Program-made: the position numbers and the translations under genes
Notes under the pieces: generated by a model
The model's input: the letters and a program-made list of their open reading frames with translations, nothing else
What the model was told of the DNA's origin: nothing
The model's database searches: none
Assembly: GCA_002477565.1 (NCBI GenBank)
Contig: DLQL01000039.1
Location: forward strand, 17,106 to 38,820
DNA length: 21,715 nucleotides
Reading direction: 5' to 3'
Origin: Flavobacteriaceae bacterium UBA7433
GTDB taxonomy: Bacteria; Bacteroidota; Bacteroidia; Flavobacteriales; Flavobacteriaceae
In this document: piece by piece, positions 14,847 through 21,715 of the stretch
How positions within the stretch are numbered: the first letter of the stretch is position 1
Layout of the letters: every line of letters begins with the position of its first letter

Positions 14847-16565
14847 ATGGAACATCCAATACCCAAAAACAAAACCACCGAAATAATTTCAGGAGCCGAA
14901 GCGGTTGTAAGAGCCCTTTTGGAAGAAGGAGCAAACTTGGCCTACGGATACCCCGGAGGCGCAATCATGCCCATTTATGACGAATTGTACAAATACCAAG
15001 ACCAACTGAACCACGTATTGACACGCCATGAGCAAGGGGCCATTCACGCGGCACAAGGTTTTGCGAGGGTGTCTGGAAAAGTCGGAGTCTGTTTGGCCAC
15101 CTCAGGGCCTGGGGCAACCAACTTGGTCACTGGAATCGCAGATGCTCAAATTGATTCTACCCCTTTGGTGTGCATTACCGGACAGGTTGCATCACACCTT
15201 TTAGGAACCGATGCCTTTCAAGAGACAGACGTCATTAGCATTTCTGCACCTGTTACCAAATGGAACGTGCAAGTCACCAAAGCGGAAGAGATTCCTGCTG
15301 CCATCGCCAAAGCGTTTTACATAGCGAAATCCGGAAGGCCGGGACCCGTATTGATTGATATTACCAAAGATGCTCAGTTGGGTCAGTTGGAGTACAACTA
15401 TGAAAAATGCACAGGAGTTCGAAGCTACGAACCCATTCCCAAAACTTCTGAAGAAGCTGTAAAAGCAGCTGCTGAATTGATCAATTCTGCCAAAAAACCT
15501 TTTGTTATTTTTGGGCAGGGTGTAATTTTAGGACAGGCAGAAGCGGCTTTCAAAGCCTTTGTAGAGAAATCAGGAGCTCCTGCTGCATGGACAGTATTGG
15601 GGCTTTCGGCACTGCCGACCGATCACCCGCTCAATGTCGGAATGGTAGGGATGCACGGGCATTACGGACCTAACAAATTGACCAACGAATGCGATGTGTT
15701 GATTGCTGTAGGAATGCGTTTTGACGACCGTGTTACGGGAAGCTTGCACACCTATGCCAAACAAGCAAAAGTGGTGCACTTTGAAATTGACCCAGCTGAG
15801 GTAGACAAAAATGTCAAAGCAAACGTGGCAGTTCTTGGAGATTGCAAAACCTCTTTGGAGATGCTCTTGCCATACATCGATACAAACAACCACGATGCGT
15901 GGCACAATGAATTTAAAAAATACCACGAGGAAGAATTGAAAGCCGTGATCGAACCACAGTTAAAGCCTACAAAAGAAGGGCTGACCATGGGAGAGGTAAT
16001 CAACCAAGTAAACAAAGAGACAAATGGCAACGCTGTGGTGGTTTCCGATGTGGGACAACACCAAATGTTTACCGTGCGTTACGCCAATTTTACAACGACT
16101 AGGAGCAATGTGACTTCTGGAGGATTGGGGACCATGGGCTTTGCTTTGCCGGCTGCCATCGGTGCCAAAATGGGTGCGCCAGAACGCGAAGTGGTTGCAT
16201 TTATCGGCGACGGCGGGTATCAGATGACCTGTCAAGAATTGGGAACAATCTTGCAGACTGGGGCCGCTGTAAAAATAGTGGTGTTGAACAACGAATTTTT
16301 GGGAATGGTACGCCAATGGCAACAGCTGTTCTTTGACAAAAGATACGCCTCAACAACAATGATCAACCCCGATTTTATAAAATTGGCAGAAGCCTATGAC
16401 ATCAAAGCGGCCAAAGTGGTCAAGAGAGAAGACCTCGCTGCGGCAGTCAAAGAAATGATTGCCTCCAAAGAGTCGTATTTCTTGGAAGTGATGATCGAAA
16501 AAGAAGACAATGTATTTCCAATGGTGCCAACCGGTGCCTGTGTTTCAGAAGTAAGATTGTCTTAA
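14847..16565 (+). CDS. ilvB: acetolactate synthase, large (catalytic) subunit
   Basis: ThDP enzyme joining pyruvate with pyruvate or 2-oxobutyrate, the first common step of Val/Ile synthesis. From ATG 14847 it has 572 residues. The N-terminal ThDP domain shows GYPGGAIMPIYDEL and the activating glutamate E62 in RHEQGAIHAA. A central FAD-type domain spans about 195-340 (VGMRFDDRVTG). The C-terminal ThDP domain carries the metal-binding GDG (454-456) with QELGT and NNEFLGMVRQWQ. A TTG at 14841 would add two residues; AGGAGG lies at 14821-14826. It follows ilvD by 62 bases with no terminator and precedes the small subunit by 94 bases. The symbol ilvB is used for the catalytic subunit; isoform class cannot be decided. 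Confidence 0.96.
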   Translation: MEHPIPKNKTTEIISGAEAVVRALLEEGANLAYGYPGGAIMPIYDELYKYQDQLNHVLTRHEQGAIHAAQGFARVSGKVGVCLATSGPGATNLVTGIADAQIDSTPLVCITGQVASHLLGTDAFQETDVISISAPVTKWNVQVTKAEEIPAAIAKAFYIAKSGRPGPVLIDITKDAQLGQLEYNYEKCTGVRSYEPIPKTSEEAVKAAAELINSAKKPFVIFGQGVILGQAEAAFKAFVEKSGAPAAWTVLGLSALPTDHPLNVGMVGMHGHYGPNKLTNECDVLIAVGMRFDDRVTGSLHTYAKQAKVVHFEIDPAEVDKNVKANVAVLGDCKTSLEMLLPYIDTNNHDAWHNEFKKYHEEELKAVIEPQLKPTKEGLTMGEVINQVNKETNGNAVVVSDVGQHQMFTVRYANFTTTRSNVTSGGLGTMGFALPAAIGAKMGAPEREVVAFIGDGGYQMTCQELGTILQTGAAVKIVVLNNEFLGMVRQWQQLFFDKRYASTTMINPDFIKLAEAYDIKAAKVVKREDLAAAVKEMIASKESYFLEVMIEKEDNVFPMVPTGACVSEVRLS

Positions 16566-16659
16566 GATAAAACAACAGGTACCAAACGAAAAATTAAAGA
16601 GTTTATAGGTCTCAAATCCCTCCGAGGAAAGAAACACAGACTTTTTACAAATCAAACAC

Positions 16660-17178
16660 ATGGAAGAACAAGTATTTACCATTTCAGTTTACACAGAAAA
16701 CAACCCGGGATTGTTGAATAGAATTGCGACGATTTTTTTGAAGAGACACATCAATATCGAAAGTTTGAATGTCTCTCGTTCAGAAATTGAAAACGTACAC
16801 CGGTTTACAATTGTGGCCAGAATGACTGAAACCAATGTCAAAAAATTGGTGGGGCAAATTGAAAAACAAATTGAAGTGATCAAAGCCTATTACCATACAG
16901 ACGACGAGATCATCTTTCACGAGACCGCTTTGTATAAAATGGCGTCTAACTTGCTTTTTGAGCAACGAGAAATTCAAAATGTCATCAAAAACAGCAGTGC
17001 CAATATCGTCACGGTGCACCCCGACTTTTTTGTGATTGAAAAAACGGGAAGGCGCAAAGACACCGAAGCCTTGCACGACCAATTGGCTCCTTACGGAATC
17101 ATGCAATTTGTTCGCTCGGGAAGAATCTCTATTTCCAAAACAGAAATGAAGATTTCCGAAAAATTAAAAAACTTTTAA
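16660..17178 (+). CDS. ilvN: acetolactate synthase, small (regulatory) subunit
   Basis: Activates the catalytic subunit and mediates feedback inhibition by valine. The 172-residue protein has an N-terminal ACT domain (about 5-75) starting FTISVYTENNPGLLNRIATIFLKRHINIESLNVS, with the Asn and Gly of the valine-binding loop (NNPGLLNR) present, and a C-terminal domain at about 90-170 with FVIEKTGRRKDTEALHDQLAPYGIMQFVRSGRISI. It is a long-type small subunit, longer than E. coli IlvN (about 96). It closes the first part of the ilv cluster; a new promoter-like box appears before ilvC. Confidence 0.94.
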   Translation: MEEQVFTISVYTENNPGLLNRIATIFLKRHINIESLNVSRSEIENVHRFTIVARMTETNVKKLVGQIEKQIEVIKAYYHTDDEIIFHETALYKMASNLLFEQREIQNVIKNSSANIVTVHPDFFVIEKTGRRKDTEALHDQLAPYGIMQFVRSGRISISKTEMKISEKLKNF

Positions 17179-17236
17179 TTTGGTAAACGTTTGATTTTTA
17201 GTGCGGCAAATGTTAAGATATAAGCGAAGGATTTTA

Positions 17237-17244
17237 TACTTTTG
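17237..17244 (+). promoter_or_regulatory. candidate -7 promoter box (TACTTTTG) for ilvC
   Basis: TACTTTTG fits TAnnTTTG and would start a transcript near 17250, about 100 bases before ilvC. The -33 part is not clear. The resulting leader contains a strong inverted repeat (17280-17306). No short ORF starting with ATG lies in it. Confidence 0.55.
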
Positions 17245-17279
17245 CACTCGAAATCAAACAACCCCTTTAAGAAAAGGAC

Positions 17280-17306
17280 CAAAAGAAACAAGATTTGTTT
17301 CTTTTG
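17280..17306. repeat. perfect 12-bp inverted repeat in the ilvC leader
   Basis: CAAAAGAAACAA, the three bases GAT, then TTGTTTCTTTTG: perfect over all 12 positions. There is no T-run after it, so it is not an intrinsic terminator. It lies about 30 bases after the predicted transcription start and 44 bases before ilvC. A smaller hairpin CCTTT/AAAGG (17263-17278 region) directly precedes it. It could be an operator dyad or an RNA stem. Confidence 0.75.
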
Positions 17307-17350
17307 AACGAAATCAATAGAAATCAACAACATAACTAACACAATAAAAA

Positions 17351-18823
17351 ATGGCAAATTATTTCAACACACTTTCATTGCGTGAAAAATTAGAGCAATT
17401 GGGACAATGCGAATTTATGGACAGGGCTGAGTTTAACGACGGAGTCACAGCATTGAAAGGTAAAAAAATAGTAATTATCGGATGTGGAGCACAAGGGTTG
17501 AACCAAGGGTTGAACATGAGAGATTCCGGATTGGATGTTTCTTATACATTGCGACCGGCGGCCATCTCTGAAAAAAGACAGTCTTTTTTAAATGCTTCTG
17601 AAAATGGATTTGCTGTAGGAACCTATGAAGAAATGATTCCTTCTGCTGATTTGTTGATCAATCTGACGCCAGACAAACAACATACAGCGGTAGTTACAGC
17701 TGTGATGCCTTTGATGAAAAAGGGAGCCACCCTGTCTTACTCTCACGGATTCAACATCGTAGAAGAAGGGATGGAAGTACGAAAAGACCTCACAGTAATC
17801 ATGGTGGCGCCAAAGTCGCCAGGATCGGAAGTGAGAGAAGAGTTTAAAAGAGGATTTGGAGTGCCTACTTTGATTGCAGTGCATCCAGAAAACGATCCAG
17901 AAGGAAAAGGATGGGACTACGCCAAAGCCTATGCTGTAGGAACAGGTGGTCATACCGCTGGAGTCTTGCGCTCCTCTTTTGTCGCTGAGGTAAAATCAGA
18001 TTTGATGGGAGAGCAAACCATTCTTTGTGGTTTGTTGCAAACAGGATCGATCCTGTGTTTTGACAAAATGGTCGCAGAGGGAATAGATGCTGGATATGCT
18101 TCTAAATTGATTCAATACGGATGGGAAACCATTACGGAGGCACTCAAGTACGGTGGAATTACCAACATGATGGATCGCTTGTCAAACCCAGCCAAAATAG
18201 CTGCATTTAAAGTTTCTGAGGAATTGAAAGACATCATGCGTCCTTTGTTTCAGAAGCATATGGACGACATTATTTCAGGTCATTTCTCAAAAACCATGAT
18301 GGAAGATTGGGCCAATGACGATGTAAACTTGTTGACGTGGAGAGCGGCAACTGGGGAAACAAATTTCGAAAAAACACCAGCAGGTGCTGTTGAAATTTCT
18401 GAGCAAGAATATTTTGACAACGGGTTGTTGATGGTCGCTATGGTCAAAGCAGGTGTGGAATTGGCTTTTGAGGCCATGACAGATTCTGGAATTATTGACG
18501 AGTCGGCATACTACGAATCTTTGCACGAAACACCATTGATTGCAAATACCATTGCAAGAAAAAAATTATTTGAGATGAACCGTGTGATTTCGGATACTGC
18601 AGAATACGGTTGTTATTTGTTTGACCATGCTTGCAAGCCTTTGATTGCAGCCTACGTACAAAACGCGCCAAGCAACTTTGTAGGGCGTCCCTTCAACGAA
18701 GGCGACAACGGAGTTGACAACAAAGAACTGATTGAAATCAACACGGAAATCAGAAACCACCCTGTTGAAGAAATTGGAGATTTCCTTAGAGAGTCGATGA
18801 CAGCGATGAAAAAAATCGTTTAA
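17351..18823 (+). CDS. ilvC: ketol-acid reductoisomerase (class II)
   Basis: Isomerises and reduces acetolactate or acetohydroxybutyrate with NADPH, the second common step of Val/Ile synthesis. The 490-residue length marks the long class II enzyme, as in E. coli (491), with a duplicated C-terminal knotted domain; most bacteria have about 330 residues. The Rossmann motif is visible as IVIIGCGAQGLNQGLNMRDSG (about residues 39-59), followed by SYTLRPAAISEKRQS, whose Arg and Ser positions suit NADPH. Acidic metal ligands lie in the C-terminal part (for example DLMGEQTILCG). The ATG start follows an A-rich leader. It is 172 bases from ilvN, with its own promoter-like box. Confidence 0.97.
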   Translation: MANYFNTLSLREKLEQLGQCEFMDRAEFNDGVTALKGKKIVIIGCGAQGLNQGLNMRDSGLDVSYTLRPAAISEKRQSFLNASENGFAVGTYEEMIPSADLLINLTPDKQHTAVVTAVMPLMKKGATLSYSHGFNIVEEGMEVRKDLTVIMVAPKSPGSEVREEFKRGFGVPTLIAVHPENDPEGKGWDYAKAYAVGTGGHTAGVLRSSFVAEVKSDLMGEQTILCGLLQTGSILCFDKMVAEGIDAGYASKLIQYGWETITEALKYGGITNMMDRLSNPAKIAAFKVSEELKDIMRPLFQKHMDDIISGHFSKTMMEDWANDDVNLLTWRAATGETNFEKTPAGAVEISEQEYFDNGLLMVAMVKAGVELAFEAMTDSGIIDESAYYESLHETPLIANTIARKKLFEMNRVISDTAEYGCYLFDHACKPLIAAYVQNAPSNFVGRPFNEGDNGVDNKELIEINTEIRNHPVEEIGDFLRESMTAMKKIV

Positions 18824-18890
18824 GGAGTTGTCTCAAAAAGCATCGAAGAAGCATTTTTTTAAAGTGCGAAGATGACTTTGATTTGAATGT

Positions 18891-18925
18891 AAAAAACCCA
18901 GCAAATTGATTTTGCTGGGTTTTTT
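18891..18925. terminator. bidirectional intrinsic terminator between ilvC and the RluA-type gene
   Basis: AAAAAACCCAGCAAA (18891-18905) is perfectly complementary to TTTGCTGGGTTTTTT (18911-18925) across 15 bases with the loop TTGAT. The A and T runs at both ends make it work on both strands: for ilvC on the plus strand and for the minus-strand gene whose stop is at 18950. Confidence 0.93.
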
Positions 18926-18949
18926 GTGTTGGTTTATGAAAAAGCTCCC

Positions 18950-19636
18950 TTAGTTACAAGCATCCCAAATGGGGTCTTTGGGTGTAGGTGCTTCAAGAGT
19001 GAGCAGTGTTTTGGTGACAGGGTGTGTAAAACAGATCCGACGTGCGTGAAGGTGGATGCCTGCATTTTTGTTGCTTCTGTCAAAACCGTATTTCAAATCG
19101 CCCTTTATTGGGCAGTTGATGTGTGACAATTGGGCGCGAATTTGATGGTGTCTGCCTGTTTCCAAATCGATTTCTAACAAGTGGTAGTTGTCGAGTGATT
19201 TGAGGCTTGTATAGTGAAGAATTGCTTTTTTACTGTCGTTGGTATCCTTGTTGAAAACCGTAGCCTTGTTGTTTTTCGGGTTTTTTCTCAAGTAATTGAC
19301 AAGGGTGTCCTTTGATTTCGCGGGTTTGTTTTTGACTACTGCCCAATAAGTTTTTTGAATTGTCTTTTCGCGCAACATCTTGTTGAGGCGTTCCAAGGCT
19401 TTTGAAGTTTTTGCAAAAACAACGATTCCTGTGGTCGGTCTGTCCAAACGGTGAACAACACCCAAATATACCTTTCCGGGCTTTTGGTATTTTTCTTTGA
19501 GGTATGCTTTCAAAAGATCGCTCAAAGGGGTGTCTCCTGTTTTGTCACCTTGGACCAAGTCTCCCACTCGCTTATTGACAACGATTAAGTGGTTGTCTTC
19601 AAAGAGAATTTTTAAATTTTTTGAGCTTGAGCGCAC
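18950..19636 (-). CDS. RluA-family RNA pseudouridine synthase
   Basis: A 228-residue RluA-type pseudouridine synthase without the N-terminal S4 domain. The catalytic motif is VVHRLDRPTTG (60-70) with the aspartate at D65; the later motifs LEIDLETGRHHQIRAQLSHINCPIKGDLKYG and GIHLHARRICFTHP are also present. The target (rRNA or tRNA) is not predictable from sequence. The start is GTG at 19636: between it and the engB stop in the same frame there is no ATG. The 33-base gap to engB places it last in a three-gene minus-strand operon, ended by the terminator at 18891-18925. Confidence 0.93.
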   Translation of the reverse strand: MRSSSKNLKILFEDNHLIVVNKRVGDLVQGDKTGDTPLSDLLKAYLKEKYQKPGKVYLGVVHRLDRPTTGIVVFAKTSKALERLNKMLREKTIQKTYWAVVKNKPAKSKDTLVNYLRKNPKNNKATVFNKDTNDSKKAILHYTSLKSLDNYHLLEIDLETGRHHQIRAQLSHINCPIKGDLKYGFDRSNKNAGIHLHARRICFTHPVTKTLLTLEAPTPKDPIWDACN

Positions 19637-19669
19637 GGTGAAAAATTTGTTGGTTTTGTATAGGCTGGT

Positions 19670-20284
19670 TTAGTGTTGTGATTTTTTCAAATCCTCATTG
19701 ACGCCTTGAATAAAATCGAGTACTTGGTCTTTTCCCTCTTTTGAAGTTGCAGAAGTCACAAAATAATTGGGAAAAATATCCCAAGAATCTTCCAGTAATT
19801 TTTCTTTGTAAATAGCGAGGTTTCTTTTGAGTACTGTAGGGGTCAATTTGTCCGCTTTGGTAAAGACGATGCAAAAGGGAATTTGATTTTCGCCAAGAAA
19901 CCCCATAAAATCGAGGTCAATTTTTTGTGGTTTGTGTCGAGAATCGATCAGTACAAAAGTACAGATTAGCTGTTCGCGTTTTAAAAAGTAATCTTTGATA
20001 AATTTTTGGAAGCCGCGTCGCTGTTTTTTAGAAACACGCGCATAACCATAGCCAGGCAAATCGACCAAAAACCAGTTGTCATTGATTTTAAAGTGATTGA
20101 TCAGTTGCGTTTTTCCAGGAGTCCCCGAAGTTTTTGCGAGTTTTTTGTTGTTGGTCAACATGTTGATCAAGGAAGATTTTCCCACATTTGACCTTCCGAT
20201 AAATGCGTATTCAGGAATTCGATTTTTTGGGCATTTGCCAACATCGGTATTGCTGATTTCAAAAACGGCAGAATTGATTTGCAT
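19670..20284 (-). CDS. engB: ribosome biogenesis GTP-binding protein EngB/YsxC
   Basis: Essential GTPase acting in assembly of the large ribosomal subunit. The 204-residue protein has all G motifs: GRSNVGKS (30-37, P-loop), TPGKT (55-59), DLPGYG (75-80), TKAD (142-145) and TSAT (177-180). The length is typical. The ATG start gives MQINSAVFEISNTDVGKCP, the family N-terminus. It follows the alpha/beta hydrolase by 66 bases and precedes the RluA-type gene by 33 bases on the same strand. Linkage to the mraZ/cell-division cluster is, as far as I know, common in Flavobacteriia. Confidence 0.97.
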   Translation of the reverse strand: MQINSAVFEISNTDVGKCPKNRIPEYAFIGRSNVGKSSLINMLTNNKKLAKTSGTPGKTQLINHFKINDNWFLVDLPGYGYARVSKKQRRGFQKFIKDYFLKREQLICTFVLIDSRHKPQKIDLDFMGFLGENQIPFCIVFTKADKLTPTVLKRNLAIYKEKLLEDSWDIFPNYFVTSATSKEGKDQVLDFIQGVNEDLKKSQH

Positions 20285-20350
20285 TTTTTAAGGATTAGGA
20301 TGTTAGCAAGTTACCAAAAAAAACACGAGAGACAGCTGATGAGGAATTTT

Positions 20351-21115
20351 TTAGATGTGGTTTTTTTGAAACCAAGCATGAACAATTTTGTTAAAGTCTT
20401 CTGGGTGTTCCATCATGGGTGCATGTCCACACTTGTCGAGCCAAAAGAGCTCAGAGTTGGGCATCAATTTATTGAAATCTTCACCGACTTCTGGAGGTGT
20501 TACATTGTCTTGTTTTCCCCAAACCAAACAAGTAGGAATCTTCATTTCAGGAAGGTCATTGGCCATGTTGTGACGGATGGCACTTTTTGCCAAAGACAAA
20601 ATACGAAGCACACTTCCACGGTCGTTCACAACCTCAAAAAGGTTGTCTATCATTTCTTTGGAAGCTGTTTTTGGATCGTAAAAAACACTTTCTGTTTTGT
20701 TTTTGATGTATTCGTAATCGCCCCTTTTGGGGTAGGTATCTCCCATTGCTTTTTCATACAAGCCAGAGCTTCCTGTCAAAACCAGTGTGTTCACCAATTC
20801 AGGAAAGTGCTTGGTGAGGTACAAGGCGATGTGTCCCCCCAAAGAATTTCCAAGAATGATTGTGTTGTCTATGTTTTTGTGATCGATGAATTTTTTGATG
20901 AAAAGCGAAAAACTTTTGATGTTTGTTTTCATCAATGGCAAGCTGTAAATCGGGAGTTCTGGAACAATAACACGGTATCCATTTTCAGAGAAATAATGAA
21001 GAACTTCGTGGAACATGCTGAGGGTTCCCATCAGTCCGTGCAAAACAATAATTGTTTTCCCTTCTCCAGCTTCAATGTATTTGAACTCCCCCTCGGTAAT
21101 TACGTTTTCGATCAT
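20351..21115 (-). CDS. alpha/beta hydrolase
   Basis: A 254-residue cytosolic alpha/beta-hydrolase. The triad is visible: nucleophile S91 in GNSLGGH, acid D203 in WGKQDNVTPP, and H231 in DKCGHAPMMEHP. The oxyanion-side HG motif is VLHGLMG. Substrate unknown; the spacing resembles esterases of the MhpC/BphD type. The longest open frame begins at 21208, but ATG 21115 is chosen: it gives MIENVITEGEFKYIEAGEG, the expected domain start, and a TAnnTTTG box at 21142-21149 lies between the two ATGs, so the longer version would not be transcribed from it. First gene of the hydrolase-engB-RluA operon and divergent from mraZ. Confidence 0.92.
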   Translation of the reverse strand: MIENVITEGEFKYIEAGEGKTIIVLHGLMGTLSMFHEVLHYFSENGYRVIVPELPIYSLPLMKTNIKSFSLFIKKFIDHKNIDNTIILGNSLGGHIALYLTKHFPELVNTLVLTGSSGLYEKAMGDTYPKRGDYEYIKNKTESVFYDPKTASKEMIDNLFEVVNDRGSVLRILSLAKSAIRHNMANDLPEMKIPTCLVWGKQDNVTPPEVGEDFNKLMPNSELFWLDKCGHAPMMEHPEDFNKIVHAWFQKNHI

Positions 21116-21141
21116 TTTAAAAAACTGTTTTTTTCGATTGA

Positions 21142-21149
21142 CAAATGTA
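21142..21149 (-). promoter_or_regulatory. candidate -7 promoter box (TACATTTG) for hydrolase-engB-RluA
   Basis: On the minus strand TACATTTG fits TAnnTTTG, 26 bases before the ATG at 21115. A T-rich stretch lies at the -33 position, without a clear TTG. It supports the shorter hydrolase. Confidence 0.55.
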
Positions 21150-21273
21150 ATCTTTTTTTTGTAAAAAACCATTTCCGTACTATTTCTTGAGGCTTTGTGG
21201 GGCTGCACTTATAAACATCAGGAACTGAGCCTTCTACAGTAAGTGGGAGAAAATGCAAAGAGTTATTAACAAA

Positions 21274-21298
21274 GTGGGTAAATGTGGTAAATAGTGGT
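21274..21298 (+). promoter_or_regulatory. MraZ-box-like direct repeats in front of mraZ
   Basis: GTGGG (21274-21278), GTGGT (21284-21288) and GTGGT (21294-21298) recur at exactly 10-base steps. MraZ of E. coli binds TGGGN repeats separated by five bases, that is, the same 10-base period. The repeats end 11 bases before the -7 box and would cover the -33 region, fitting self-repression. A fourth GTGGG lies at 21243-21247, 31 bases further upstream. Confidence 0.72.
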
Positions 21299-21309
21299 TA
21301 ATTTTTTTA

Positions 21310-21317
21310 TATTTTTG
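21310..21317 (+). promoter_or_regulatory. candidate -7 promoter box (TATTTTTG) for mraZ
   Basis: TATTTTTG matches TAnnTTTG and lies 26 bases before the TTG start of mraZ. No TTG at -33; that place is taken by the GTGG repeats. Confidence 0.55.
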
Positions 21318-21343
21318 AATTCTAAAGATCAAACACACCCATC

Positions 21344-21715
21344 TTGGAAGGAATCATTGGAACATACGAATGCAAAGCAGATGCCAAAGGCAGAATGCTC
21401 TTGTCTGCTGCGTTGAAAAAGCAGCTAGACCCTGTGCTCTCAAAGGGTTTTGTTTTGAAGCGTTCTGTATTTCAGCCCTGTTTGGAGTTGTATCCAATGC
21501 AGGAGTGGGAGGGCGTTATGCAGCAGATGAATCGTTTGAATCGTTTTGTAAAAAAGAACAATGATTTTATAAGAAGGTTTACAGCAGGTGTCAAATACGT
21601 TGAACTGGATGCTTCAGGTAGGTTGTTGGTTCCGAAAGACCTCTTGGTTTTTTCTGGTATTACCAAAGAGGTAGTGGTATCTTCAGCGATTAATATCATT
21701 GAAATTTGGGACAAA
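21344..21715 (+). CDS. mraZ: transcriptional regulator MraZ, 5' part (cut by window end)
   Basis: The first 124 codons of MraZ, a DNA-binding protein of the AbrB-like swapped-hairpin fold that usually heads the division and cell wall (dcw) cluster and represses it. Both SpoVT/AbrB-like repeats are visible: GTYECKADAKGRMLLSAALKKQL (about residues 6-28) and VKYVELDASGRLLVPKDLLVF (about 82-102), each with the conserved D-x-x-G-R core. The start is TTG at 21344 (giving MEGIIGTYECK): a TAA lies in frame seven codons upstream and no ATG or GTG is available before the domain. The gene is open to the last base; about 30 further residues are expected. Confidence 0.95.
   Translation, partial: MEGIIGTYECKADAKGRMLLSAALKKQLDPVLSKGFVLKRSVFQPCLELYPMQEWEGVMQQMNRLNRFVKKNNDFIRRFTAGVKYVELDASGRLLVPKDLLVFSGITKEVVVSSAINIIEIWDK

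Noticed and set aside
20279..21190. 303-residue + strand open frame opposite the alpha/beta hydrolase
   Set aside because: Antisense to a gene with an intact catalytic triad; the translation is Phe/His/Cys-rich with no domain.

Overview
The window looks like a chromosomal segment of a member of the Bacteroidota, most likely a marine-type Flavobacteriia. The evidence is the protein families (short LeuA, class II IlvC, a TruA paralog with an RTDAMVSA motif, a flavobacterial alpha/beta hydrolase next to engB and mraZ), the frequent match of upstream regions to the Bacteroidota -7 box TAnnTTTG, and the general lack of Shine-Dalgarno sequences. It is a housekeeping and biosynthetic region. No insertion sequence, prophage, CRISPR, tRNA or rRNA was seen.

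Layout. 91-2703 (-): alaS. 2856-4156 (+): an M23 envelope peptidase overlapping a MerR-type regulator. 4211-6816 (+): LemA, a cytosolic TPM-domain protein, a BI-1/YccA membrane protein and a secreted, membrane-anchored TPM protein with a glycine-rich tail. 6824-8679 (-): a cysteine unit in the order leader ORF, cysE, cysM. 8812-9972 (-): leuA with a strong terminator. 10251-12626 (+): a large uncharacterised helical protein and a TruA-like pseudouridine synthase. 12737-18823 (+): the branched-chain amino acid cluster ilvD-ilvB-ilvN-ilvC, with an attenuator leader in front and a second promoter before ilvC, closed by a bidirectional terminator. 18950-21115 (-): alpha/beta hydrolase, engB, RluA-type pseudouridine synthase. 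21344-21715 (+): 5' part of mraZ, normally the first gene of the cell-division and cell-wall cluster.

The most interesting content is regulatory and lies in short stretches between genes. (1) In front of ilvD is a 21-residue ORF with seven valine codons, followed by a hairpin with an 8-T run: a textbook-style attenuator layout. (2) In front of cysE-cysM, directly behind a near-consensus Bacteroidota promoter, is a 25-residue ORF ending in Asp-Cys-His-Cys-Cys-Phe: a candidate cysteine-sensing leader peptide with less obvious RNA mechanics. (3) In front of mraZ are three GTGG repeats at exactly 10-bp spacing, resembling the MraZ boxes known from other phyla and overlapping the promoter. (4) The ilvC leader holds a perfect 12-bp inverted repeat.

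Metabolically, IlvB/IlvN, IlvC and IlvD carry out the three common steps to the 2-oxo acids of valine and isoleucine, and LeuA draws 2-oxoisovalerate into leucine synthesis. CysE and CysM make O-acetylserine and turn it into cysteine. Thus two separate amino acid pathways here appear to carry translated leader ORFs matched to their end product.
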